Positions 25,809-55,226 of a stretch of DNA of 64,000 nt are shown here, piece by piece. Below the pieces are notes generated by a model. That model was given only the letters and a program-made list of their open reading frames with translations, did not search any database and was not told the origin of the DNA. Position 1 is the stretch's first letter. Each line of letters begins with the position of its first letter. Position numbers and translations under genes: made by a program. Source of the DNA: Actinosynnema sp. ALI-1.44 (GTDB lineage: Bacteria; Actinomycetota; Actinomycetes; Mycobacteriales; Pseudonocardiaceae); contig NZ_MTQO01000031.1 of assembly GCF_001984155.1 (NCBI RefSeq), positions 1 through 64,000 on the forward strand, in the 5' to 3' direction.

Positions 25809-28127
25809 GTGCGAATCGCGGTAGCGGGCGGCGGCCCCGGCGGGCTCTACTTCGCCGCGTTGACCAAGGCCATCGACCCTGGCCACGAGATCACCGTCTG
25901 GGAGCGCAACGCCCCGGACGACACGTTCGGCTTCGGCGTGGTGTTCTCCGACGAGACCCTCGGCGGCATCGAACACGCCGACACGGCCGTCTTCGCCGCG
26001 ATGAGCGAGGAGTTCGCGCGGTGGGACGACATCGACGTGCACTTCCGCGGCACCACGTTCACGTCGGGCGGGCACGGCTTCGCCGCGATGAGCAGGCGCC
26101 GGTTGCTCGACATCCTGCAGCAGCGGTGTCTTGAGCTCGGCGTGACGATCCACTTCCGGACCGAAGCACCCGACCTGACCGGCTACGACCTAGTGGTCGC
26201 CTCGGACGGTGCCAACTCCGCGACCCGCGCGCAGCACGCGGACGTCTTCAAGCCGAAGGTGGAGACGCGACGCTGCAAGTACATCTGGCTCGGCACGGAC
26301 CTGGTGTTCGACGCGTTCAAGTTCCACATCCTCGACACACCGGCCGGGATCATGCAGGTGCACGGCTATCCCTACAGCCGCGACGCCAGCACGTTCATCC
26401 TGGAGATGCACGACGACGTGTGGGAGCGCGCGGGCTTCGAGGCCGCGCCGGGGCTCAGGCCGGGCGAGAACGACGAGGTCTCGATCGAGAAGATCCGCGC
26501 GCTGTGCGCCGACGTCCTCGACGGGCACTCGGTCGTCGGGAACAATTCCAAGTGGACGAACTTCGCCACCGTCCGCTGCGCCACCTGGCAGCACGGGAAC
26601 ACCGTGCTGATCGGCGACGCGGCGCACACCGCGCACTTCTCCATCGGCTCGGGAACCAAGCTCGCCATGGAGGACGCGCTCGCGCTGGCGGCCTGCCTGC
26701 ACGAGCAGCCGGACGTGCCGTCGGCGCTGGCGGCCTACGAGCAGGAGCGGCGCCCGGTTGTCACCTCGACACAGCGCGCCGCGCAGGCCAGCCTTGAGTG
26801 GTTCGAGAACATCGGCCAGTACGCCGACCAGGAACCGCACCAGTTCGCGTTCAACATCGTCACCCGCAGCCGCCGGGTCACGTACGACAACCTCCGGTTG
26901 CGCGACCCCGAGTTCGTGGCGGACCTGGACACCTGGTTCGCCCGTGACTTCGACGCGGTCCGGCCGCCGATGTTCCAGCCGTTCCGGATCGGAGACCTGG
27001 AGCTGGCGAACCGCGTTGTCGTGTCCCCGATGGACATGTACAGCGCCACCGACGGCGTACCGGGCGATTTCCACCTGGTGCACCTCGGCAGCAAGGCGCT
27101 CGGCGGTGCCGGGCTGGTGATGACCGAGATGGTGTGCGTGTCCGACACGGGCCGGATCACGCCGGGCTGCACGGGGATGTACCGGCCGGAGCACGAGGAA
27201 TCATGGAAACGCGTGGTCGACTTCGTGCACGCCCGCTCGTCGGCGAAGATCGGCATCCAACTCGGCCACTCGGGTCGCAAGGGCTCGACGAAGCTGATGT
27301 GGGAAGGCATCGACGAGCCGCTGCCCGACGGCAACTGGGAGGTCTGCGGCCCGTCGGCGATCCCGTACGCGGCGGCCAACCAGGTCCCACGGGAACTGGC
27401 GCTCGACGAGATGGCGGAGATCAAGGCGCAGTTCGTGGCCTCGGCTCGGTCGGCTGGTCGCGCCGGGTTCGATCTGCTCGAACTGCACTGCGCACACGGC
27501 TACCTGCTGTCGTCGTTCCTGTCGCCGTTGACCAACAAGCGTACCGACGCGTACGGCGGCAGCTTGGAGAACCGCCTGCGCTACCCGCTTGAGGTGTTCG
27601 ACGCGATCCGTGACGTGTGGACCGGCGCGATGACCGTCCGCATCTCCGCGACCGACTGGCACGACGGCGGAATCGACTCGGACGACGCCGTGGCCGTCGC
27701 ACGGGCGTTCGCCGAGCACGGTGTGGACGGTGTCGACGTGTCGACCGGTCAGGTGGTGAGCACGGAGAAACCCGCGTACGGCCGCAGCTACCAGACGCCG
27801 TACGCCGACCGGATCCGCAACGAGGTCGGCCGGAAGTACGGGGTGGCCGTGATCGCCGTCGGCGCGATCTCGTCGTACGACGACGTGAATTCGATCATCC
27901 TGGCCGGCCGGGCGGACCTGTGCGCGCTGGGCCGGACCCACCTCTACGATCCGCACTGGACACTGCACGCCGCCGCGGACCAGGACTACACCGGTGTCCA
28001 GTGGCCGAAGCCGTTCGCGGCGGGCAGCCGCAAGCCACGAGCGGGCCGCACCGACGACCCGAAACCCCGCCTGGACCTGATCCGGTCCGGCGAACCCGGC
28101 ACCGCGCACGCGCGTTGGAGGGGATGA
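25809..28127 (+). CDS. Fused FAD monooxygenase / FMN old-yellow-enzyme-type reductase (anthraniloyl-CoA or salicylyl-CoA type)
   Basis: 772 aa from a GTG with GAGGTGGG upstream. Residues 1 to about 385 are a flavin monooxygenase (GGGPGGLYFA; VVASDGANS; VLIGDAAHTAHFSIGSG). Residues about 390-770 are an FMN-dependent NADH:flavin oxidoreductase (FRIGDLELANRVVVSPMDMY; ELHCAHGYLLSSFLSPLTNK; TDAYGGSLENR). This fusion is characteristic of 2-aminobenzoyl-CoA monooxygenase/reductase and salicylyl-CoA 5-hydroxylase. It would hydroxylate and, via the second domain, dearomatise an aryl-CoA thioester. No aryl-CoA ligase lies within the window. It is coupled to the acyl-CoA dehydrogenase by an ATGA overlap. 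Confidence 0.87.
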   Translation: MRIAVAGGGPGGLYFAALTKAIDPGHEITVWERNAPDDTFGFGVVFSDETLGGIEHADTAVFAAMSEEFARWDDIDVHFRGTTFTSGGHGFAAMSRRRLLDILQQRCLELGVTIHFRTEAPDLTGYDLVVASDGANSATRAQHADVFKPKVETRRCKYIWLGTDLVFDAFKFHILDTPAGIMQVHGYPYSRDASTFILEMHDDVWERAGFEAAPGLRPGENDEVSIEKIRALCADVLDGHSVVGNNSKWTNFATVRCATWQHGNTVLIGDAAHTAHFSIGSGTKLAMEDALALAACLHEQPDVPSALAAYEQERRPVVTSTQRAAQASLEWFENIGQYADQEPHQFAFNIVTRSRRVTYDNLRLRDPEFVADLDTWFARDFDAVRPPMFQPFRIGDLELANRVVVSPMDMYSATDGVPGDFHLVHLGSKALGGAGLVMTEMVCVSDTGRITPGCTGMYRPEHEESWKRVVDFVHARSSAKIGIQLGHSGRKGSTKLMWEGIDEPLPDGNWEVCGPSAIPYAAANQVPRELALDEMAEIKAQFVASARSAGRAGFDLLELHCAHGYLLSSFLSPLTNKRTDAYGGSLENRLRYPLEVFDAIRDVWTGAMTVRISATDWHDGGIDSDDAVAVARAFAEHGVDGVDVSTGQVVSTEKPAYGRSYQTPYADRIRNEVGRKYGVAVIAVGAISSYDDVNSIILAGRADLCALGRTHLYDPHWTLHAAADQDYTGVQWPKPFAAGSRKPRAGRTDDPKPRLDLIRSGEPGTAHARWRG

Positions 28128-29260
28128 CGATGCTGACCGCCGAGCAACGGGAGTTCGCCGACGAGGTCAAGGCGTTGGCGGCCGACTGGCTCGTCCCCCT
28201 GGCGGAAGCCGGTACACCGGGGGCGGTGAACCGGGAACTGGTGAAGGCACTCGGTGAACTCGGCCTGCTCGCCCGGCTGTTCCCGGGAGTCGAGTCGGGT
28301 AAGCCCGCTCGCGATGCGGCGGCTCTGGACTTGTGCCTGCTTCGTGAGGCGCTGGCGACTCAGTGCACTGAAGCCGAGACAGCGTTGGCTTTGCAGGGCC
28401 TGGGAACTTATCCACTCTTGCAGTCCGGTCAGGACAGTCAGGTCGGACGGTGGCTTCCCGCGGTCGCTTCCGGTGACGCGGTCGCCGCTTTCGCGTTGAC
28501 CGAGCCTGAAGCTGGTTCGGACGCGGCAGCGTTGCGGTTGACGGCGGTGCCTGACGGCTCAGGTTGGCGGTTGTCCGGTGAGAAGATCTGGATCTCCAAC
28601 GCTCCGGAAGCCGACTTCTACACTGTGTTCGCTCGGACCGCGGAGACAGGGGCGCGCGGGGTCAGTGCTTTCGTCGTGCCTGGGGATCGCGCCGGGCTTT
28701 CGGGTGAACACCTGGACATGGTCAGCCCGCATCCCATCGGGCACCTGACGTTCGACGGCGTCGCGGTACACCGTGACGAGCTTTTGGGCGAGGAGAACAA
28801 AGGTTTCCGCGTGGCTATGCGCACGCTGGACCTGTTTCGGCCGAGTGTCGGCGCTTTCGCGGTCGGGATGGCTCAGGCTGCTTTGGACGCGGCGGTTGCG
28901 CATGCCGACAGCCGGGTCGCTTTCGGTGGGCCGTTGCGAGAACAGCAAACCGTCGCTCATACATTGGCTGAGATGGCCACTCGTACCGAGGCGGCGCGGT
29001 TGCTGGTGTATTCGGCGGCTCAGGCCTACGACTCCGGCGCGGATCGGATCGCCGGGCGTTCGGCGATGGCGAAGCTGTTCGCGACCGAGACCGCGCAGTA
29101 CGTCGTCGACGCGTCGGTGCAGATCCACGGTGCCCGCGCCCTGCAGCGCGGACACCTGCTGGAACACCTCTACCGCGAGGTCCGCGCGCCACGGATCTAC
29201 GAGGGCGCATCGGAGATCCAGCGGACGATCATCGCGCGGGACCTGTATCAGCCCCGATAG
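28124..29260 (+). CDS. Acyl-CoA dehydrogenase
   Basis: 378 aa, normal family length, starting in an ATGA overlap with GGAGGGG upstream. The FAD/substrate segments AAFALTEPEAGSD and LSGEKIWISNA are present, and the C-terminal IYEGASEIQRTIIARDL carries the glutamate position usual for the catalytic base. It would oxidise the alicyclic or acyl-CoA made after the ring is dearomatised by the upstream enzyme. Codon third positions look somewhat less GC-biased than in upstream genes. Confidence 0.9.
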   Translation: MTMLTAEQREFADEVKALAADWLVPLAEAGTPGAVNRELVKALGELGLLARLFPGVESGKPARDAAALDLCLLREALATQCTEAETALALQGLGTYPLLQSGQDSQVGRWLPAVASGDAVAAFALTEPEAGSDAAALRLTAVPDGSGWRLSGEKIWISNAPEADFYTVFARTAETGARGVSAFVVPGDRAGLSGEHLDMVSPHPIGHLTFDGVAVHRDELLGEENKGFRVAMRTLDLFRPSVGAFAVGMAQAALDAAVAHADSRVAFGGPLREQQTVAHTLAEMATRTEAARLLVYSAAQAYDSGADRIAGRSAMAKLFATETAQYVVDASVQIHGARALQRGHLLEHLYREVRAPRIYEGASEIQRTIIARDLYQPR

Positions 29261-29341
29261 GACTCGGCGATCCGAGCGACCGCGCCGGGTGTGGTCGCGG
29301 TGTCCAGGACAGTGAGCGCGGCAGCGAGAATCCGCTGCTGG

Positions 29342-31432
<2,091 letters not shown>

Positions 31433-31445
31433 CTAGATTCGCACC

Positions 31446-32444
31446 ATGAGCTTGCGCGTCGGACTGATCGGATACGGCACGGCTGGCGCGGTGTTCCACG
31501 CGCCGCTGATCACCGCGACCCCGGGGTTGACCTTGCGATCGGTGGTGACGTCCCGTGCCGTGCCCGACGGGGTGCGCAGGCTGGACCGGCCCGACCAACT
31601 GTGGGAGGACCACGACCTGATCGTGGTCGCGTCCCCGAACCGCACGCACGTCCCGCTGGCCACCGAGGCGGTCGAGGCCGGGCTGCCGGTGGTGGTCGAC
31701 AAGCCGTTCGCGCCGACCGTGGCCGAGGCCCGTGCGTTGACCGATCTCGCCGCCGAGCGGGGCGTGCCGCTCACTGTGTTCCAGAACCGCCGGTGGGACG
31801 GTGATTTCCTGACCGTGAAGGATCTGGTGCGGTCCGGGGCGTTGGGCCAGGTGCACCGGTTCGAGTCGCACTTCGACCGCTGGCGGCCCACGCCGAGGCA
31901 GGGATGGCGGGAGCTGCCGGGCCGGGAGGAGGCAGGCGGCGTCCTCTTCGACCTGGGGGCGCACTTGATCGACCAGGCGTTGCAGCTCTTCGGCTCGGTG
32001 CGATCGGTGTACGCGGAGGTGAACAAGCAGCGCGACGGGGTCCGTGTCGACGACGACTTCTTCCTCGCACTGCGCCACGAGAACGGCGTACTGTCCCATC
32101 TGGCCTCCAGCACCCTCGCCGCTCAGCCCGGCCCCCGTTTCCGCGTCCTCGGCTCGGCGTCGGCGTACACGAAGTACGGCCTGGACGTGCAGGAAGCGGC
32201 GCTGAAGGCGGGCGAGGGCCCCGGGACGCCCGGCTGGGGCGAGGAGCCCGAGGAAGCATGGGGACTGCTGGGCGTGGCAGGCGAGACCACGCCCGTGCCG
32301 ACCAAGTCGGGCGCGTACCAGTACTTCTACACCGCGATGGTGTCGGCGCTGCGCGACGGCGGCCCGGTGCCGGTGGCGCCGGAATCCGCCGTCGCCGCAC
32401 TGGAGATCATCGAGACGGCACTGAGTCGCGCTGAGGGATGGTAG
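31446..32444 (+). CDS. Gfo/Idh/MocA-family oxidoreductase
   Basis: 332 aa. The Rossmann start LRVGLIGYGTAGAVFHAPL is followed by the family's (E/D)KP motif (VVVDKPFAPT, about residue 87) and FDLGAHLIDQAL (about 170), which holds the catalytic histidine. These enzymes oxidise or reduce sugars, inositols or similar hydroxyl compounds with NAD(P). The ATG lies 6 nt after a -10-like TAGATT (31434-31439), suggesting a leaderless transcript. No sugar genes flank it, so the substrate is open. Confidence 0.88.
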   Translation: MSLRVGLIGYGTAGAVFHAPLITATPGLTLRSVVTSRAVPDGVRRLDRPDQLWEDHDLIVVASPNRTHVPLATEAVEAGLPVVVDKPFAPTVAEARALTDLAAERGVPLTVFQNRRWDGDFLTVKDLVRSGALGQVHRFESHFDRWRPTPRQGWRELPGREEAGGVLFDLGAHLIDQALQLFGSVRSVYAEVNKQRDGVRVDDDFFLALRHENGVLSHLASSTLAAQPGPRFRVLGSASAYTKYGLDVQEAALKAGEGPGTPGWGEEPEEAWGLLGVAGETTPVPTKSGAYQYFYTAMVSALRDGGPVPVAPESAVAALEIIETALSRAEGW

Positions 32445-32479
32445 ATGCGTGGTGCCGGGAGAGGCGCTATCGTCGCCTC

Positions 32480-32872
32480 ATGACCTCCGCCGCGAGCTAC
32501 CCGGAGCCTCACCACCGCTCGGTGGCCGGGACGGACGGGGACGTCCTGGAGCCGACACCTGAATGGGCAGGCGACAACACAGCAGCGACGAAGTTCGCAT
32601 CGCCCGAGGCGATCCGTGCAGCACTTCTTCCAGCGCAGAAGGCTGAGTTCGATGCCGCCTACGACGCAGCGCTCACGGCCGCCCGGCAGACCTTACAGCT
32701 GGACGCACTACGCCAGGTGCTGCGGACGTGGCGCAGGATGGCGCTGCTGACCGAACTGGATCCGGACACACAGCGGCGTATGCTCGACGACGCCGCCGAG
32801 ATCCAGCGCACCGGCCAGCCCCGGCCAGACAGCGTGTCGTGGACTGAGCTCAAAAAAGACCTCGGTCTGTGA
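32480..32872 (+). CDS. DUF6247 family protein, probable antitoxin
   Basis: 130 aa from ATG 32480. TATCGT at 32468-32473 lies 6 nt upstream, pointing to a leaderless start; an in-frame ATG 42 nt earlier overlaps the previous gene and adds nothing conserved. The conserved region runs from SPEAIRAALLPAQKAEFDAAYDAAL to SWTELKKDLGL and matches the actinobacterial DUF6247 proteins that sit next to RelE-like toxins. It is helical and Arg-rich in the middle (LRTWRRMALL). The next gene, 37 bp on, is the likely toxin. Confidence 0.75.
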   Translation: MTSAASYPEPHHRSVAGTDGDVLEPTPEWAGDNTAATKFASPEAIRAALLPAQKAEFDAAYDAALTAARQTLQLDALRQVLRTWRRMALLTELDPDTQRRMLDDAAEIQRTGQPRPDSVSWTELKKDLGL

Positions 32873-32909
32873 ACATCTCGTTGACCTGAGGTCAGGACTT
32901 CCCTTCTTC

Positions 32910-33164
32910 ATGGCCTACGCGCTTGTTATCGACGATGCCGCACGCATCCAGATCTCGGCTTTGCCACCGCCAGCGCTCACCGCATTGGCCGAGGCGTTCG
33001 AGGTACTCGCTCTGGTTCCGGAACGAGGCAGCCCGCACAACACCGCCAATCCGACCGGCGGCCTTTACCAGCTGGTCTTCGGCAACCAGGGCCTGATCGT
33101 CTACTTGCTGCTGGCTGATCAGGACCGCGTGGACGTACTCCAGGTCACCTGGATCGATGCCTGA
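32910..33164 (+). CDS. RelE/ParE-like toxin candidate
   Basis: 84 aa, the size and fold pattern of RelE/ParE toxins: an N-terminal helix pair (RIQISALPPPALTALAEAFE) followed by beta strands (GGLYQLVFGNQGLIVYLLLAD, VDVLQVTWIDA). RelE proteins cut ribosome-bound mRNA; ParE proteins poison gyrase. The active-site residues cannot be assigned with confidence. Paired with the DUF6247 gene as a type II toxin-antitoxin-like module. Confidence 0.68.
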   Translation: MAYALVIDDAARIQISALPPPALTALAEAFEVLALVPERGSPHNTANPTGGLYQLVFGNQGLIVYLLLADQDRVDVLQVTWIDA

Positions 33165-33179
33165 CACACGTGATCGTGG

Positions 33180-33677
33180 CTACACGAGGGTGGTCGAGGT
33201 GGGCGTGGGGTTGCGGAACAGGTCGAGCACCGGGCAGTGCTCGTCGACCTGCTGCTTGAGCTCCTCGTACTTCGCCGGGTCGGCGGGCCCGGAGAGTTCC
33301 ACCTGGACCTGGACGCCCGCGAAACCCGGGCGTACGGCCTCGTCGAAGCCGAAGAAGCCGTGCAGGTCGAGGTCGCCGGAGACGGTGACCTTGACGGTGT
33401 CCAGCGGGATGCCGAGCTTGGCGGCCCAGAACCGGTAGGTGATCACCTGGCACGAGCCGAGCGAGGCGAGCGCGTACTCGACCGGGTTGGCCGCTTTGTC
33501 GGTGCCACCGAGCGCACCCGGCTCGTCCACAGTGAACTGGTGGTCACGGACCTTGACGTCGACGACGGTGGCCGTGCCCGCGACGTGCTCGTGGTCGACG
33601 CTGAACTGCACGGCAACATTCTTGGGGTCGACGCTGGCTGCCGCACGCGTCGCCTCGATGACGTCGGTCAGGGACAT
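33180..33677 (-). CDS. OsmC-family protein
   Basis: 165 aa from ATG 33677 with AGGAG upstream. The peroxidatic region NPVEYALASLGSCQVI carries the first cysteine and its partner glutamate; the second cysteine is in DEHCPVLDLF. OsmC/Ohr proteins reduce organic or fatty-acid hydroperoxides using this Cys pair. The gene is divergent from the DUF309 gene; a separate 14-residue upstream extension is not supported. Confidence 0.9.
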   Translation of the reverse strand: MSLTDVIEATRAAASVDPKNVAVQFSVDHEHVAGTATVVDVKVRDHQFTVDEPGALGGTDKAANPVEYALASLGSCQVITYRFWAAKLGIPLDTVKVTVSGDLDLHGFFGFDEAVRPGFAGVQVQVELSGPADPAKYEELKQQVDEHCPVLDLFRNPTPTSTTLV

Positions 33678-33801
33678 GATGAGCACTCCTGGCGTTGGCA
33701 CACAATAAGATGGCGCCACCAGGATGACCGCCGTCGGCGCCGGGCGGTGGACTTCTCAGTGCGTGGGACGCAACGCGACCGGCCAATGAGAGAATTGACG
33801 C

Positions 33802-34242
33802 ATGGGTCGAGACCGGGATCCGGATGGACGGGCACGCAACGCCAGGCCGAGGGACGGTTTGGGGCGTCCTTTGCCGTACGGGACCGAGGGGGTCGAGCGG
33901 CAGCCGGAGGGCATCAGCCGGACGCCCCAGCAGACTCTGGTCGAGGCGCAGCACCTGCTTGACGAGGGCAAACCCTTTCACGCGCATGAGGTGTTCGAGG
34001 ACGCGTGGAAGGGGGCCGATGAGCCGGAGCGGGCGTTGTGGCGGGGATTGGCGCAGATCGCGGTGGGGATGACGCATGCCGCGCGCGGCAACGAGGCCGG
34101 CGCCAAAGCGTTGATTGAACGCGGCGTGAACAACATCTGGCCGTACGAGGTTGAGCCACCCTATGGCATCGACATCACCGGATTGCTGCGTTGGGCCGAG
34201 AATCCGAGCGGTGTGCCGAGGTTGCGGGCGCCTGCCGCATAG
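33802..34242 (+). CDS. DUF309 family protein
   Basis: 146 aa. The helical DUF309 core at residues about 45-115 has the conserved FHAHEVFEDAWKG motif (HxxE...W) and LWRGLAQIAVGMTHAARGN. The actinobacterial N-terminal segment RDRDPDGRARNARPRDGLGRPLPYG is present. The family is predicted to be hydrolase-like or metal-binding, but its function is unknown. It ends 28 bp from the convergent patatin remnant. Confidence 0.85.
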   Translation: MGRDRDPDGRARNARPRDGLGRPLPYGTEGVERQPEGISRTPQQTLVEAQHLLDEGKPFHAHEVFEDAWKGADEPERALWRGLAQIAVGMTHAARGNEAGAKALIERGVNNIWPYEVEPPYGIDITGLLRWAENPSGVPRLRAPAA

Positions 34243-34270
34243 CAGCGGGCACTGACCCGGTGACACCGGC

Positions 34271-35142
34271 TCATCCCGGCCCGTACAGCCCTGGGCCGGT
34301 GATCGTGATCTCGGTCAGGAACTTCCGGGATCCGGTGTACGCGTTCGCGATCAGTTCCGCGGTGTGCCCGAAGTCCAACGGGGTCACGGCTCGCACGGGC
34401 GCTCCGGGCAGGTAGAGGACCGGCACGTGGGCCGCCGCGCGTTCGGACTCCAGCTCGGCCTGGTTGCGCATGGCCAACGTCGCCCAGAACAACACCGCGT
34501 CGGCCAGTGTCTCCGGCACCCTCGGCAGGTGGCCGGGGAAGGCGCAGTCCAGGACCACGACCGATTTCGCTCCCAGCGCAAGCGCTTGCCTGATCGGCAC
34601 GTTGGCGACCACTCCCCCGTCGTAGAGCACGTGCCCGTCGTGGTGCACCGGCGGGTAGATGCCCGGAATCGCACTGCTCGCGAGGATCGCCGGGGTCAGC
34701 GGGCCCTCGCTGATCAGGACCGCCTTGCCGGTGATCGCGTCCACCGCGACCGTGCCGAACGGCAGCGTCAGATTCGCGAAGTCGTCGACGCCTTCGAGCT
34801 CGGTCGCGAGGATCTCGGCCAGCCCGGTGTTCGGAACAGGTGGTTGCGGTGCTGGCGCAGGGTGCGCAACTGCGCCAGCGGCCCGCCGGGGAACACCTTC
34901 GCCCTGGTCATCCGGTGCCAGATCGCCTCGAGCCTGGCAGGCGCGTGCTCCGGGTCGAGCGCCAGCAACGCCCCGTTCACCGAGCCGACCGAGGTGCCGA
35001 CGACCAGGTCGGGTGTGATCGAGCGCTCAGCGAGCGCCCGGAGCATCCCGACCTGGCCCGCACCGAGGCTGCCGCCGCCACCCAGCACGAACGCCACCGG
35101 TCCCGGCAGCTCGATCTCGTCCACGACCACATCCTGGGCCAT
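34271..35142 (-). pseudogene. Patatin-like phospholipase, frameshifted
   Basis: Two adjacent frames together make one patatin of about 290 aa. Bases 35142 down to about 34834 encode GGGGSLGAGQVG (oxyanion glycines) and GTSVGS (nucleophile Ser). From about 34831 the other frame carries on through NTGLAEIL, DAITGKA and the catalytic Asp in LYDGGVVANVP to the stop at 34271. The join needs one missing base near 34832-34834 (the minus-strand codon after CTG TTC has only CG). I see no slippery site, so this is either a true inactivating deletion or a sequencing error. It starts 27 bp after mbtH and would be last in the NRPS operon. Confidence 0.85.
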
Positions 35143-35168
35143 GGGTAGGCCGGCGGCACGGCGAGGTG

Positions 35169-35351
35169 TCAGGAGCGCAGGCTACGCGGGCGCATGTCGG
35201 TCCAGACCTCGTCGACGTAGTCGGTGCACTCCTGCTTGGTGCCCTCCTTGCCGACCGCTTGCCAGCCCGCCGGGATCGCCAGGTCGGCCAGCCAGAGCGA
35301 GTACTGGTCCTCGTCGTTGCGCAGGACCTGGTAACGGGCGTTCTCGTCCAT
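35169..35351 (-). CDS. mbtH: MbtH-like protein
   Basis: 60 aa. It has the MbtH signature: NDEDQYSLW, then PAGWQAVG, and VDEVWTDMRPRSLR at the end. MbtH proteins bind NRPS adenylation domains and are needed for their solubility or activity. AAGGA lies 8 nt before the ATG and the gene follows the exporter by 15 bp, so it is expressed with the two giant synthetases upstream. Confidence 0.96.
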   Translation of the reverse strand: MDENARYQVLRNDEDQYSLWLADLAIPAGWQAVGKEGTKQECTDYVDEVWTDMRPRSLRS

Positions 35352-35366
35352 CGTGGGATGTCCTTT

Positions 35367-36583
35367 CTAGACGGAAACCGGCGCGTGCCGGGGGAACCGG
35401 CGCAGAACCGGGCTGAGGGTGACGAGCAGCGATATCGCGGCCATGCCCGCGGTGCACCAGAGCACCGCGACCGTGCCGTCGACGAATTCGACGAGCAGAC
35501 CGCCCACGGCGGGCCCGGCGGCGGCCGCGGAGCCGACGAAGACGTTCATCACGCCGCTGAGTCGCCCGCGTAGCTCGTCAGGGGTGAGCAACAGCTGGTG
35601 TGTGTTGATGGTCGTGTTGGCGGTCGGCGCGAGGAACGACATTCCGGCGAACAGCGCGCCGAGGAGGTATCCGTTGTGCGCCAGGAGCGTCAACGGTGTG
35701 AGCACCGTGACCATCCAGAACACGGCCATGATGGACACCCAGGGGTGCAGCACGCGGTGCAGGGTCGGCGCGACCAGTGAGCCGAGCACACCGCCGACGC
35801 CGAGCATGGCGGCCATCAGGCCGATCTGCCCGGCAGGCACTCCCTTGCCGTCCGCCAGCACGATGATCACGATGTAGAAGGCGTTGAAGAAGAAGTTCAG
35901 GCTCACGGCGCACAAGGCCGTCACCCGGACGTGCCGGTGGCTCCACACCCACCGCAGCCCTTCGACCATCTCCTTGCCGATGTTGCCGATCGGCGTGCGT
36001 TCGACCTTACGCGGCGGGACGCGCAGAAACACCAGCGACACCAACGAGATCAGGTGGGTGATCGCGTCGACCACGAACGGCACGACCCGGCCGATCGCGA
36101 AGAGCACCCCGCCGAGCGCGGTCCCGGCCATCTGGCCGACCGACGACCGAGCCGCGTTCAACGAGATCGCCGTGGCCAGTTGCTCGTCCGGCACCAGCCG
36201 GGGCAGGCACGCGTCCTCGGCCGGTTCGAACAACGCCCGGCACACGCCCAGCACCACCGCCACCAGCACCATGTGTGCCAAGGAAGCGTTGTCCCACCAC
36301 AGGGCCAGTGCGAGGCTGCCGACCGCGAGTGCCATCACGGCCTCGCACCACAGCATGATCTTCTTGCGGTCCCAGCGGTCGACGAGCGCACCGGCAGGCA
36401 GCCCGGCCACGAGTTGCGCGGCCGCGTCGGCGCCGAGCACCAGACCCGACGCCGCCGGTGAACCCGTGATCGCCAGCACCAGCAACGGGAACGCGATCAT
36501 GGTCGTGCTGAAGCCGACCTCGGACACCGCCTGCCCGGTCCACAGCAGGGTGTAGTTCCGGTTGCGCCGCAGGGGAACGACTG

Positions 36584-36587
<4 letters not shown>
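35367..36587 (-). CDS. MFS exporter (EntS/MFS_3 type)
   Basis: 406 aa from ATG 36587, which overlaps the NRPS stop (ATGA) and has GAGGAG 5 nt upstream; a GTG 6 nt earlier is less likely. It is a 12-helix protein of the enterobactin-exporter branch: [20 protein letters not shown] at the start, [14 protein letters not shown] in the first loop, [18 protein letters not shown] in the central region. Its place in the operon makes it the probable exporter of the peptide and a self-protection factor. Confidence 0.9.
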
Positions 36588-55222
<18,635 letters not shown>

Positions 55223-55226
55223 GGTT

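Noticed and set aside
34825-34845. Programmed ribosomal frameshift in the patatin gene
   Set aside because: No slippery heptamer or downstream stem is visible at the join; a plain one-base loss explains it.
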